From JBFWUW01 sp050247075 (GTDB lineage: Bacteria > Planctomycetota > Planctomycetia > Pirellulales > JBFWUW01), in NCBI GenBank assembly GCA_050247075.1, contig JBFWUW010000103.1:1-18199 (forward strand): a stretch of DNA of 18,199 bases, given 5' to 3'. This document shows positions 1 to 6,926 of the stretch, piece after piece; positions within the stretch are counted from its first letter, which is position 1; the number at the start of each line of letters is the position of its first letter. The notes under the pieces are model-generated. The model searched no databases. It worked only from the letters and a program-made list of their open reading frames with translations, and had not been told where the DNA came from. Position numbers and translations under genes: made by a program.

Positions 1-142
1 CGCAGCACCAGACACCGGCGCTAACAACAGCAGCCCAACGCCTGAAACCCTCCCCCGATTCCCCCTTCCCCCCGATGACAGCCGCTACCCCGTCCGGTAC
101 GAAACTAACTATTGGCCGCTTGCCGGCCGATAACACCATGAG

Positions 143-158
143 GCCCGCCAGCGGCGGG
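143..158. repeat. Short GC-rich hairpin upstream of tRNA-Glu
   Basis: A six-base stem (CCCGCC at 144-149 and GGCGGG at 153-158) closes a three-base loop, 5 bp before the tRNA. The core GCCCGCCAG also occurs in the palindromes at 10884-11046, so this may be a solitary relative of that repeat. It could equally be the end of an upstream transcript or chance in GC-rich DNA. Confidence 0.3.
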
Positions 159-163
159 TCTTT

Positions 164-236
164 GCCCCCATCGTCTAGAGGCCCAGGACGCCGGGTTCTC
201 AGCCCGGTAACCGGGGTTCGAATCCCCGTGGGGGTA
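164..236 (+). tRNA. tRNA-Glu (anticodon CTC)
   Basis: This folds as a complete cloverleaf. The acceptor stem pairs GCCCCCA (164-170) with TGGGGGT (229-235) and ends in discriminator A236. The anticodon stem CCGGG/CCCGG (191-195, 203-207) closes the loop TTCTCAG with anticodon CTC at 198-200, which reads GAG. The T arm CGGGG-TTCGAAT-CCCCG spans 212-228. The first pair is a G-U wobble, a form I recall from cyanobacterial and plastid tRNA-Glu. CCA is not encoded. Besides translation, Glu-tRNA is the substrate of glutamyl-tRNA reductase, whose gene hemA is also in this window. The next bases form a hairpin that abuts the tRNA 3' end. Confidence 0.95.
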
Positions 237-254
237 CTGCACTTCGGTGCCAGT
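236..254 (+). other. UUCG-capped hairpin abutting the tRNA 3' end
   Basis: ACTGCAC (236-242) pairs with GTGC-c-AGT (247-254), with one bulged C, across a TTCG loop. This gives the very stable c(UUCG)g tetraloop. The stem starts at the discriminator base, so it would form in the precursor trailer and could guide 3' processing by RNase Z or exonucleases. The structure is seen in the sequence; the role is inferred. Confidence 0.55.
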
Positions 255-261
255 CAACACT

Positions 262-326
262 AGGCGTCGCAAGCGGTTGCCAGATTTTGACTTCGGTCGA
301 ATCTGACTCAATCGGTTGCGACGCCT
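262..326 (+). terminator. Long imperfect hairpin with UUCG loop, probable terminator of the tRNA transcript
   Basis: An 11-bp perfect outer stem pairs AGGCGTCGCAA (262-272) with TTGCGACGCCT (316-326). After an internal loop, an inner stem of about 9-10 bp (CAGATT... at 282 with AATCTG ending at 305, one bulged T) closes on C-TTCG-G at 292-295. The tail after the outer stem is T-rich but broken by G (TTGTTGTTT). It lies 25 bp past tRNA-Glu with no gene between, so a terminator is the simplest reading. A small structured RNA is the alternative. Confidence 0.5.
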
Positions 327-733
327 TGTTGTTTGCGCGAGTTCCCTTTGCGCAATCGCGGGACAAGGGCCGTCCTGGAAGTGCAGTGCCAGAGGCGAAA
401 AGACTGCTGGAGCACGTTTCATCGCGATCCCGTGGCGCCCGAATTGTCTCGCGGAAGCCGCCACGGATAAAGTTCGCTGCTACAAGTGGCGACCACCTGC
501 TACATCCCGAGTGCGATCAGCAATTGGCTTCAACAGAAAAGCAGCCTTGAGCGGCCTTGAATAAGTTGCCAGTGACTGTGTTGTTTACGGATTGATTGTG
601 ACATCGCCCGGTTCTCCCCTGGCAGGCTCAGTGGTGATGAAATTCCGTCCCACGGGATGCTGGTTGACTGCACTTGGGGTACAATTAGCCACCGGTCGTC
701 ACACCGCTCCGCCATCCTCAGCGCGCCCGGCCA
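327..733. other. Intergenic stretch without a convincing gene
   Basis: Several overlapping short ORFs occur here on both strands, but none has a recognisable domain or ribosome site. A 7-bp hairpin lies at 642-658 (ATTCCGT, CCC loop, ACGGGAT). A TACAAT hexamer at 680-685, about 50 bp before the DUF1501 gene, could be a -10 box. The TTGACT at 664-669 is only 10 bp from it, too close to be its -35 box. Confidence 0.4.
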
Positions 734-2134
734 ATGCTCTCCATCTCCACTCAACGCATTTCCCAGTGCGATAGTGTTTCTCGCCGCGAATGGTTGCGGG
801 CGGGCGGAATTGGCTCGGCGGGGCTGATGCTGCCGCAGTTATTGCGTGGCCGGGCCATCGCTCAAGAATTGGGGGCGGCACCAGGCAGGCCGATGGATGG
901 CGTATTTGGCCGGGCCAAGAGTTGTATTCTGCTGTTTCTGTTCGGCGCGCCGGCGCACCAGGACTTGTGGGATCTCAAGCCAGAGGCACCCGTCGATGTC
1001 CGAGGCGAGTTTCGGCCGATCGACAGCAACGTACCGGGCATTTGGCTGGGCGAGCACTTGCCCAAGACGGCCCAAACGGCCCAGCGTTTGGCGATTTTGC
1101 GGTCGGTGTCGCACCCCGACAACACCCACACCGTGGCCATGCACTACATGCTCACCGGGCAGCGGCACATTCGCCCGGCGACCAATCCGCAAAACGAGCC
1201 GAGCGATTTCCCCACGTTCGGCGCGGTGTTGCAGCACCTGCGCGGCGGTCAGCGGACGTTGCCGGCAGGCATCAGCTTGAACGCACCGGCCAACCAAGTT
1301 TCGGCCAACAACCATATTTTTCCTGGCTTCTTTGCCGGTTGGCTGGGTGCAGCCCACGACCCGCTGTTTATTCCGAACGATCCTTCGGGTGAGGATTTTA
1401 GGCCCTTTCCGTCGATCGAGGAGAGTGCCGCCGGCCGCTTTGCCCAGCGCCGCGGGTTGCTGGCCGAGGTCGATGCCCGCCGTGCCCAATTGGCGGCGGC
1501 CGCCGGCGAGCGGGCCTACGACCGCCACTACGAGCGAGCCTTTCAACTAGTCACATCGGCCAGCGCCCGGGCGGCGTTTGATTTATCGCGGGAACAGCCA
1601 ACGTTGCGTGAGCATTATGGCCGCAGTCCGTTTGGGCAAGGCTGCCTGTTGGCGCGGCGGCTGGTGGAAGGAGGCGTGCCACTGGTGACCGTCAATTGGG
1701 CTCGCGACGACGCCTTTTGGGATACGCACAAAGACAACTTCAACCTGCTCAAGAACAGCCTGTTGCCGCCGTTCGACGCCGGCTACTCGGCCCTGTTGGA
1801 AGACCTGGACCAGCGCGGCCTGCTGAACGAAACGCTGGTCGTTTGCCTGGGTGAATTTGGCCGCACACCCAAGATCAACAACGTCGCCGGCCGCGACCAC
1901 TGGGCGGCCTGCAACTCGGTGGTGCTGGCCGGGGCCGGCATTCGCGGCGGGCAGGTCGTCGGCGCGTCGGACCGACTGGCCGCCTACCCCGCCACGGCGC
2001 CTATCACGCCGGGCGACCTGGCCGCCACGATCTACCACGCCTTGGGCATCGACCACCACCTGGAACTGCGCGACAGCCTCTCCCGCCCGCACTTCTTGAC
2101 GACGGGCCGGCCGCTGCTGGAGTTGTGGGCGTAG
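734..2134 (+). CDS. DUF1501 family protein, Tat-exported
   Basis: The 466-residue product is a full-length DUF1501 protein. This family is abundant in planctomycetes, resembles the sulfatase/alkaline phosphatase fold, and has no firmly known reaction. The N terminus carries a twin-arginine signal (SRREWL, residues 16-21) followed by a mostly hydrophobic stretch to about residue 43, so the protein is probably exported folded. Family hallmarks are an SVSHPDNTH block near residue 125, LVTVNWARDD in the middle, and GEFGRTPKI followed by GRDHW and GLA-like glycine-rich segments near the C terminus. The ATG at 734 places the Tat motif at the usual distance. DUF1501 genes commonly sit beside DUF1549/DUF1553 cytochrome-like genes; no such partner is visible here, so this copy stands alone. 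It may be transcribed from a promoter in 640-700. No strong Shine-Dalgarno site is seen. Confidence 0.93.
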   Translation: MLSISTQRISQCDSVSRREWLRAGGIGSAGLMLPQLLRGRAIAQELGAAPGRPMDGVFGRAKSCILLFLFGAPAHQDLWDLKPEAPVDVRGEFRPIDSNVPGIWLGEHLPKTAQTAQRLAILRSVSHPDNTHTVAMHYMLTGQRHIRPATNPQNEPSDFPTFGAVLQHLRGGQRTLPAGISLNAPANQVSANNHIFPGFFAGWLGAAHDPLFIPNDPSGEDFRPFPSIEESAAGRFAQRRGLLAEVDARRAQLAAAAGERAYDRHYERAFQLVTSASARAAFDLSREQPTLREHYGRSPFGQGCLLARRLVEGGVPLVTVNWARDDAFWDTHKDNFNLLKNSLLPPFDAGYSALLEDLDQRGLLNETLVVCLGEFGRTPKINNVAGRDHWAACNSVVLAGAGIRGGQVVGASDRLAAYPATAPITPGDLAATIYHALGIDHHLELRDSLSRPHFLTTGRPLLELWA

Positions 2135-2153
2135 GTTCGCCGCGAAAACATGC

Positions 2154-2609
2154 ATGGACACCATTGCAGGCCTTGCCCACTTGAACACAGCGCTCGACCA
2201 ACTTGTGGTGAATCATGAATCGCATGGTTTTGAGAATGTCATGCAGGAGGTGGACCACATAGCGAGTCGCGCCAAAGGCCTGACCGAGAAGAAGTTTCCA
2301 GCCCTGCTCTCTTTTCTCCGCGGACTGGAAGAACGGCGCGTCGTAGTGGCCATAAAGCAGCGGGTTGCGGGCACGACAGTGCAACATTGCTACCACCGGT
2401 TGCAAAACCTGGGAGTCGATGCTCCCTGGCAACGGATCATCATTGGCAAGATGGTCTTGGAGTATTTGCTGGTGGATGGTGCCGTCGATGCCGCCAAGAC
2501 GATTGCCGAGAAATTGGTCGAGCTGAAAAGCGGCCAGCCGGGGCAGGCCAGCAAACTTCGAGCGGAACTGGCCGCGGTGTTTGCCGAGCGCGGCGTTGCC
2601 TGGCCTTGA
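2154..2609 (+). CDS. Hypothetical protein, 151 residues
   Basis: I do not recognise this protein. It starts 19 bp after the DUF1501 stop on the same strand, so it could share that transcript, but no Shine-Dalgarno site precedes the ATG (another ATG in a different frame lies at 2150). The product looks soluble and mainly helical, with no signal peptide, membrane segment or catalytic motif. The C-terminal half is rich in A, E, K and L (VDAAKTIAEKLVELK), as in a helical bundle. Residue make-up is balanced, unlike the arginine- and proline-rich shadow frames around it, which supports real coding. It converges on the membrane-protein gene ending at 2628. Confidence 0.5.
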   Translation: MDTIAGLAHLNTALDQLVVNHESHGFENVMQEVDHIASRAKGLTEKKFPALLSFLRGLEERRVVVAIKQRVAGTTVQHCYHRLQNLGVDAPWQRIIIGKMVLEYLLVDGAVDAAKTIAEKLVELKSGQPGQASKLRAELAAVFAERGVAWP

Positions 2610-2627
2610 TGCGCTGTCTCGACCACT

Positions 2628-3554
2628 TCAGCGTTGCGTGAAGTAAAAAACAAGGGCGATGAACAGCGGGATCGTCAGGATGAGAATCAACAGCAAGACG
2701 ATGGGGACCAGGCTGGGGCGCGCTATTGGGCCTTCGCTGAGCCTTTCCGGCGGAACGGCTGTTTTCAGGGTTGCCAGCACATCGCCAAATCGCTCGCGGA
2801 CTTGCAGCGCAAACCACCGGCTTCGACCGCCCAACGGAGCCTTAAATGCCACCCGCGATGCGCTGGAGTCGGTGACAATTGCCTCGGCGGTTTTCAGGTT
2901 GAATGTCACGGGCCGACGACGAATCAGCAAGATAATGATGTACCACACCAACCAGCCAGGAGCGGCGGCAAACCCCAGCGCGCGCAGCATGACGACAAAG
3001 AAGACGAGGCCCAGGATGGTCGCCAAAAATGCTAACAACAAAGTGCCCGGCGGGTCGTATTTGCCATCCACCACCACACGGTCGTCCTCCAAAATCGATA
3101 TCGTGGCATTCCTGGCCAACCCTACGGAATTTCTACCATGAACGCGATAGGGACCGAAAAACGTGCCGCCGCGCGCGGGCCACGAAGCGCGAGCCGGTAC
3201 TGGGGGCGGCGGAGGCACGGCCAGACCGCTGGCCGCCGGAGATTTGAGGAAAGAGCGGACGCGAAACAAACCGACGATCAATAGAGCGGCCGCGGCAAGG
3301 CTCAAGGACATCATGAATAAATTGAGTTTATCGAATCGTTCATAGAGTCCCCAGCGAGGCTCCTCCGTGAACCATCGGACGCAAGCGTCGAAACATCGAA
3401 AGTAGAGTGCGTTGACCGTGGTCAATGCCAGGGAACTAACCAGCCACGGTTTGCCTGGGATGCGCGGCCAAGAAATGGCCGCGATCAACGCGGTTATCTC
3501 TAACAGCAGCAGCAGCCAATAGATGGCTTGGCGCAGTTGTTCCGAAATTTCCAT
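2628..3554 (-). CDS. Multi-pass membrane protein of unknown function
   Basis: The product has 308 residues. Likely membrane segments are about 11-29, 37-53, 79-97, 171-190, 200-212 and 283-305, the last leaving a very short cytoplasmic or periplasmic tail. Between segments three and four lies a proline-rich linker (PPPPPVP near 114-120) and a soluble part of about 50 residues. Residues 213-272 form a second soluble module beginning RRRPVTFNL and containing a WFAL element, perhaps a small beta-rich domain of the PH type; that is a guess from pattern only. An AGGAG ribosome site stands 10 bases before the ATG at 3554. No neighbour suggests a role. The gene converges on 2154-2609 and has a long gene-poor region upstream that should hold its promoter. 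Confidence 0.8.
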   Translation of the reverse strand: MEISEQLRQAIYWLLLLLEITALIAAISWPRIPGKPWLVSSLALTTVNALYFRCFDACVRWFTEEPRWGLYERFDKLNLFMMSLSLAAAALLIVGLFRVRSFLKSPAASGLAVPPPPPVPARASWPARGGTFFGPYRVHGRNSVGLARNATISILEDDRVVVDGKYDPPGTLLLAFLATILGLVFFVVMLRALGFAAAPGWLVWYIIILLIRRRPVTFNLKTAEAIVTDSSASRVAFKAPLGGRSRWFALQVRERFGDVLATLKTAVPPERLSEGPIARPSLVPIVLLLILILTIPLFIALVFYFTQR

Positions 3555-4222
3555 CGCCGGTTGACTCCTGAATGGTGATCCGCCTGTGCCCGCTTGATGC
3601 GATGAGGGCTTTTGAAGCGACGCGCATTTCGTTGCGGAATTGGGCCGCCCCCGACGCGGCCGCCCCGGACGCGGCCGCTGAACGGTAGCCGCGTACAGTA
3701 CGAGGGCAAACCGAGGACCCTACACGAATTTCTCAACGCGCGCAATTGCCGGTTGCTTTTTTAGCAGGTAAGTGGTTGCAAGAAAACCACTTGTTCCAAA
3801 CGCTGGGAGCCTCGCGCTGGCAACTGAAGCGTAATTGACTCTTGTTCGGTGTTCAACGTGGGGGAACCGCGAACAGCCGGCCCGACTTGATAGCGGCACG
3901 ATCACTCCGAAGCTTGCGAGTTGCTGCTTCGCGACGAGGAGAAATCGCACGTCGTACGCCGCTTTGCCAAGGGTCTCGAGGATTTTCGCGACCGCAACCT
4001 AACCGAGTTAAGCGTCTTGAAGCTACTCACGAAGGGAAAACTCGCCCTCTGGCTGGGTTGCGGAGACCTGAATGCCGCGATCCGTTACGGCAGGACAGGC
4101 CGCTGGCCGTCCGACGCGACCTGGCCTTCAATTGGAACACGACAGCGGGTCTCATCGCACTTGGCCGAGCAGGTACCATGGAATGCCGCCAGCGGTGCGC
4201 AAAATTGGGCCGCGGCAAAACC
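3555..4222. other. Gene-poor region, possible decayed coding remnant
   Basis: No confident gene is visible. From 3894 to 4226 on the plus strand an open frame reads like protein at first (RDEEKSHVVRRF, then GDLNAAIRYGR) but opens right after a TAG and has only a TTG as possible start; its end overlaps the aminotransferase 3' end. It may be a decayed gene or chance. An 8-bp perfect hairpin lies at 3770-3792 (AAGTGGTT/AACCACTT, 7-base loop), and a T6 run is at 3757-3762. Confidence 0.35.
3649..3678. repeat. 15-bp tandem duplication containing GCGGCCGC
   Basis: Two adjacent 15-bp units (3649-3663 and 3664-3678) match at 14 of 15 positions; each ends in the palindrome GCGGCCGC. It lies about 95 bp upstream of the start of the membrane-protein gene that begins at 3554, so it could affect its promoter or be a simple slippage product. 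Confidence 0.6.
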
Positions 4223-5380
4223 CTAAGCCACGGCGGCTGCCCGTGATTCGGCCAAGACCTTGCAGGCCGCGCCGGGACCGGCGCCAAATTCGACTGGTTT
4301 GCCAAGTTCATCCAGCACCAGTTCGATGGCGGACAAGGTCGCCAGAATATCAAGCTCGTCCACGATCCCCATGTGGGCTACGCGGAAGATCTTGCCCTTG
4401 AGGTGCGACTGACCGCCGGCCACTTTCACACCGTAGCGGCTTTCCAGCAGTTTGGTGAATTTGGAGCCATCCACGCCCGTCGGTATGCGAATGGCGGTCA
4501 GGCCATCGGCCGGGCGTTGGGCAAAGACTTCCAGGCCGATGGCTTCGATACCGGCCCGCGTGGCTTTGCTGAGAGTTTTGGCCTTGGCCCAGATCGACTC
4601 CATCCCCTCAGCGCGAATCAGCCGCAGGTTTTCGACCAGTGCCGCCACCAGCGTATGGGCTGGCGTCCAAGGGGTGTCGGGCCCGTCCTTAATTTTCTTG
4701 CGGTGCTGTTTGAGATCGAAGTAAAACGCTTGCGGCTGCACCTTGTCCATCTGCTGCCAGGCGGCCTCGCTGGCGGCGATAAACGCCAGGCCCGGCGGCA
4801 GCATTAGCGCCTTTTGCGACCCGACGATGAGCATGTCGATGCCCCATTCCTCGGTGCGGCATTCCATCACTCCGGCCCCGCTGATGCCATCCACGACAAA
4901 CAAGGTTTTGCTTTGGGAGACCACCTGCGCGATGGCCTTCACATCGTGGCCTACGCCGGTGCTGCTTTCCATCAGGGTGCCGAAGACGGCCACGGCGTCG
5001 GGGTGCTGTTCCAACAAAGTGGCGACGTCATCGGGTTCCACGGCCTGGCCCCACTCGACTTTATGGCGAATGGCTTCGATGCCGTAGGCCTGGCAGATCT
5101 CGCCCCAGCGTTGGGCAAATCGGCCAGCTTCCAGCACAATAACCTTACCGCCGCGCGGCACCAGGTTGGTGACGGCCGCTTCCATGGCTCCCGTGCCGGA
5201 ACTGGTCAGCACGATCACATCGCCCGTCGTCTGAAAGACGTACTTGAGGCCTTCGACCGCCTCTTTGAGCAGGTTAACGAACTCCGGCGTGCGGTGGTGC
5301 GTGATCTGTTTCGCGAGGGCTAGCAAAGCCTGTTCCGGTACCTGCGTGGGGCCGGGGGTCATCAGGCGGTTCTTGATCAT
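4223..5380 (-). CDS. Class V aminotransferase, alanine-glyoxylate / serine-pyruvate type
   Basis: This is a PLP-dependent fold-type I enzyme of the AGXT/PucG group, which transfers the amino group of alanine or serine to glyoxylate or pyruvate in the cytosol. The 385 residues match the usual family length. The N terminus carries the typical MTPGPTQVP block. SSGTGAMEAA (60-69) forms the phosphate-binding loop, D164 in VVDGISG should contact the pyridine nitrogen, K190 in GSQKAL is the Schiff-base lysine, and R333 in FRVAHMG should bind the substrate carboxylate. I chose the ATG at 5380 because AAGGA stands 9-10 bases upstream and the family begins here; a longer frame from 5476 would add 32 residues not seen in the family. 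The exact substrate cannot be read from sequence: phosphoserine or purine-derived substrates are less likely alternatives. It stands alone, without serA or photorespiratory neighbours. Confidence 0.92.
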   Translation of the reverse strand: MIKNRLMTPGPTQVPEQALLALAKQITHHRTPEFVNLLKEAVEGLKYVFQTTGDVIVLTSSGTGAMEAAVTNLVPRGGKVIVLEAGRFAQRWGEICQAYGIEAIRHKVEWGQAVEPDDVATLLEQHPDAVAVFGTLMESSTGVGHDVKAIAQVVSQSKTLFVVDGISGAGVMECRTEEWGIDMLIVGSQKALMLPPGLAFIAASEAAWQQMDKVQPQAFYFDLKQHRKKIKDGPDTPWTPAHTLVAALVENLRLIRAEGMESIWAKAKTLSKATRAGIEAIGLEVFAQRPADGLTAIRIPTGVDGSKFTKLLESRYGVKVAGGQSHLKGKIFRVAHMGIVDELDILATLSAIELVLDELGKPVEFGAGPGAACKVLAESRAAAVA

Positions 5381-6210
5381 GGCAAGGAATCCTTCGTGGC
5401 AAAACGGCAGTTGTCCAACCTCGCGGGCATTGTAGTCCTCGGCCAAAGTTCTGGCGATGGCATCCTGGGTTGACATTGCGGGACAACGGGGCGTGTTCAG
5501 GTACTATCGCCCTGCACGGTGCTGGCTGTGTTGGCCGCTCGCGTGACACCTTCGTAGGGCGAACTCAGGCGACAGGTTGTTCTGGAAGCATGTAGAACCG
5601 TCGAGCAACTGCTTTCTGTCAGAATCGGTTTTTAGCGACTAATCAGGAAGGTTGGCGTGAATAGGGAAATTGACAGTGTGGCGACCAATCGTTTTGCAGA
5701 CATCTCCATCTTCCCAGAGCATGTGCTTGCCGTTTTCGATCATGCCTACCTGGAGTGAACACTCCCAACTATTTTCGTATCCGTTTGATACAGAAGCGTT
5801 TGCGGCTTTTAATCGTCGCTTTGCGTCAAGGGGTCTTCGCGTTTTGGAGCGCAATTCCACTCCCATGCCGCAAGTCATCGTTATCGTCTTTATATTGCGA
5901 ATATCTCGCATTCGACCTAAACATCTATTTCAACCCGTCTTAACGTCGCCGGTGACGGCCAGCTAGTCCTAAAACCGCTACAACCGGATGCCTTTTCGTA
6001 GTCGTAAATCACTGCTATCAAATATCTTAAGTCTGTTCACTTGTTTTAGGCCCCAGCCCTGGCTTAGGATGGATTGTGTTATTGCTCGTTCTCCATCCAG
6101 TACCTGGGTTGGCAGTACAAAGGATTGTCTGGACTGACGGTGTCGCAGCCAGTTAGTCGTCCAAGGAGTTGGTCCCGCCAGGAGTGCATCGAACCCCTAG
6201 GCGTGGCCTC
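5381..6210. other. AT-richer intergenic region
   Basis: From about 5600 to 6120 the DNA is clearly richer in A and T than the rest of the window. Apart from the doubtful small ORF at 5639-5911 I see no gene. It must hold the promoters of the aminotransferase (toward the left) and the metalloprotease (toward the right), but no well-spaced -35/-10 pair stands out. Confidence 0.4.
5639..5911 (-). CDS. Doubtful small hypothetical protein, 90 residues
   Basis: I do not recognise this ORF. An in-frame TGA lies 18 bases before the ATG, so it cannot be much longer. The first 40 residues are basic (KTRRPLDAKRRLKAAN) and the remainder is mixed with tryptophans and cysteines (ENSWECSLQVG, then MLWEDGD), a composition that looks protein-like. 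Base composition is AT-richer than all neighbours, suggesting late arrival or a relic of a larger gene. No Shine-Dalgarno site is obvious. It lies upstream of the aminotransferase on the same strand with about 260 bp between, so an operon is unlikely. Confidence 0.35.
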   Translation of the reverse strand: MRDIRNIKTITMTCGMGVELRSKTRRPLDAKRRLKAANASVSNGYENSWECSLQVGMIENGKHMLWEDGDVCKTIGRHTVNFPIHANLPD

Positions 6211-6918
6211 ATGCGTCGCCATCAGCAGATTATCGTTCGCGGCAAGTCCCGTTCGCCCCACCAGCACGCTGCGCAGTCGCCCCGCGCGGTGGCCCGCGTT
6301 GCTCGACTGAGCAAACGCGCCAGGATTGAGCCCCGCAGCCAACGGCTGCCGTTTGTGCCGCCGGAAGATTGGCACGAGCCGGTCGAAGACGGCTCGGCCT
6401 ATCGCGTCATCGTGCAAGCGGCGGGCGAAGGCTTCCGCCATGTCGTGACGCCAGAGGAAGTGCGCCAGCGGCTAGCCCAACTGCCACCGCGGTACCTGGC
6501 TAATCTGGAGGTCGTGCAGTTCAGCCGCATGACGCGCAAGAAACAAAGCTTTCCCTGTTACGGCTTGCAGTGGGGAACAACGGTCTATCTCTACCCGATT
6601 GAAACCAACCTGATCGAATACTATCCCCAGCCTCCTAAGCCCAGCCAATTGGTGGAAGCCCGGATGTACGGCGGCCGTTGGGAGGAATACGCCCGCGGCT
6701 TGTGGCGGCTGGTCTGGAGCGAGGCGGCGATCAAGGATTTTTACCTGAACAACATTTTGATCCACGAGTTGGGCCACTTGCATGATGACCGCAACAACCG
6801 TTCGGTCGACCGCGAGCGTTACGCCGAGTGGTTTGCTCTGGAACATGGCTACCGGGCCACGCAGCACTTGCGGCAGCCCGCCAAGAAAGAAGTCCGGCGG
6901 CGGCACCACGCCAAGTAA
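6211..6918 (+). CDS. Putative zinc metalloprotease with HELGH motif
   Basis: The 235-residue protein carries HELGH at residues 185-189, the zincin signature: two zinc-binding histidines and the catalytic glutamate. A likely third ligand is E206 in ERYAEWFA, 17 residues on, the gluzincin-like arrangement. The first 50 residues are basic and probably disordered; there is no signal peptide or membrane segment, so it should act in the cytoplasm. A central part with QWGTTVYLYPIE resembles the beta-sheet edge that precedes the zinc helix in minimal metalloproteases. Substrate and family are unknown. The ATG at 6211 is chosen; a TTG at 6169 would add 14 residues, but its AAGGAG lies directly against it. 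The gene ends 8 bp from the end of the convergent ftsY. A non-catalytic or toxin/regulator-cleaving role cannot be excluded. Confidence 0.75.
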   Translation: MRRHQQIIVRGKSRSPHQHAAQSPRAVARVARLSKRARIEPRSQRLPFVPPEDWHEPVEDGSAYRVIVQAAGEGFRHVVTPEEVRQRLAQLPPRYLANLEVVQFSRMTRKKQSFPCYGLQWGTTVYLYPIETNLIEYYPQPPKPSQLVEARMYGGRWEEYARGLWRLVWSEAAIKDFYLNNILIHELGHLHDDRNNRSVDRERYAEWFALEHGYRATQHLRQPAKKEVRRRHHAK

Positions 6919-6926
6919 GCCAGCTT

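Noticed and set aside
1..75. Minus-strand frame at the left edge reading G-L-L-L-L-A-P-V-S-G-A-A, like a signal peptide of a gene leaving the window
   Set aside because: No ATG, GTG or TTG start lies between the in-frame TAG and the hydrophobic stretch, and only a few codons are in the window.
664..685. TTGACT followed by TACAAT as a promoter for the DUF1501 gene
   Set aside because: The spacing is about 10 bp instead of 16-18, so the two boxes cannot serve the same polymerase.
839..1546. 235-residue minus-strand ORF inside the DUF1501 gene
   Set aside because: It is the antisense shadow of a confidently identified gene in high-GC DNA and has no recognisable domain.
5381..5476. N-terminal extension of the aminotransferase to an ATG at 5476
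   Set aside because: The extra 32 residues are not part of the family and a good ribosome site lies before the ATG at 5380.
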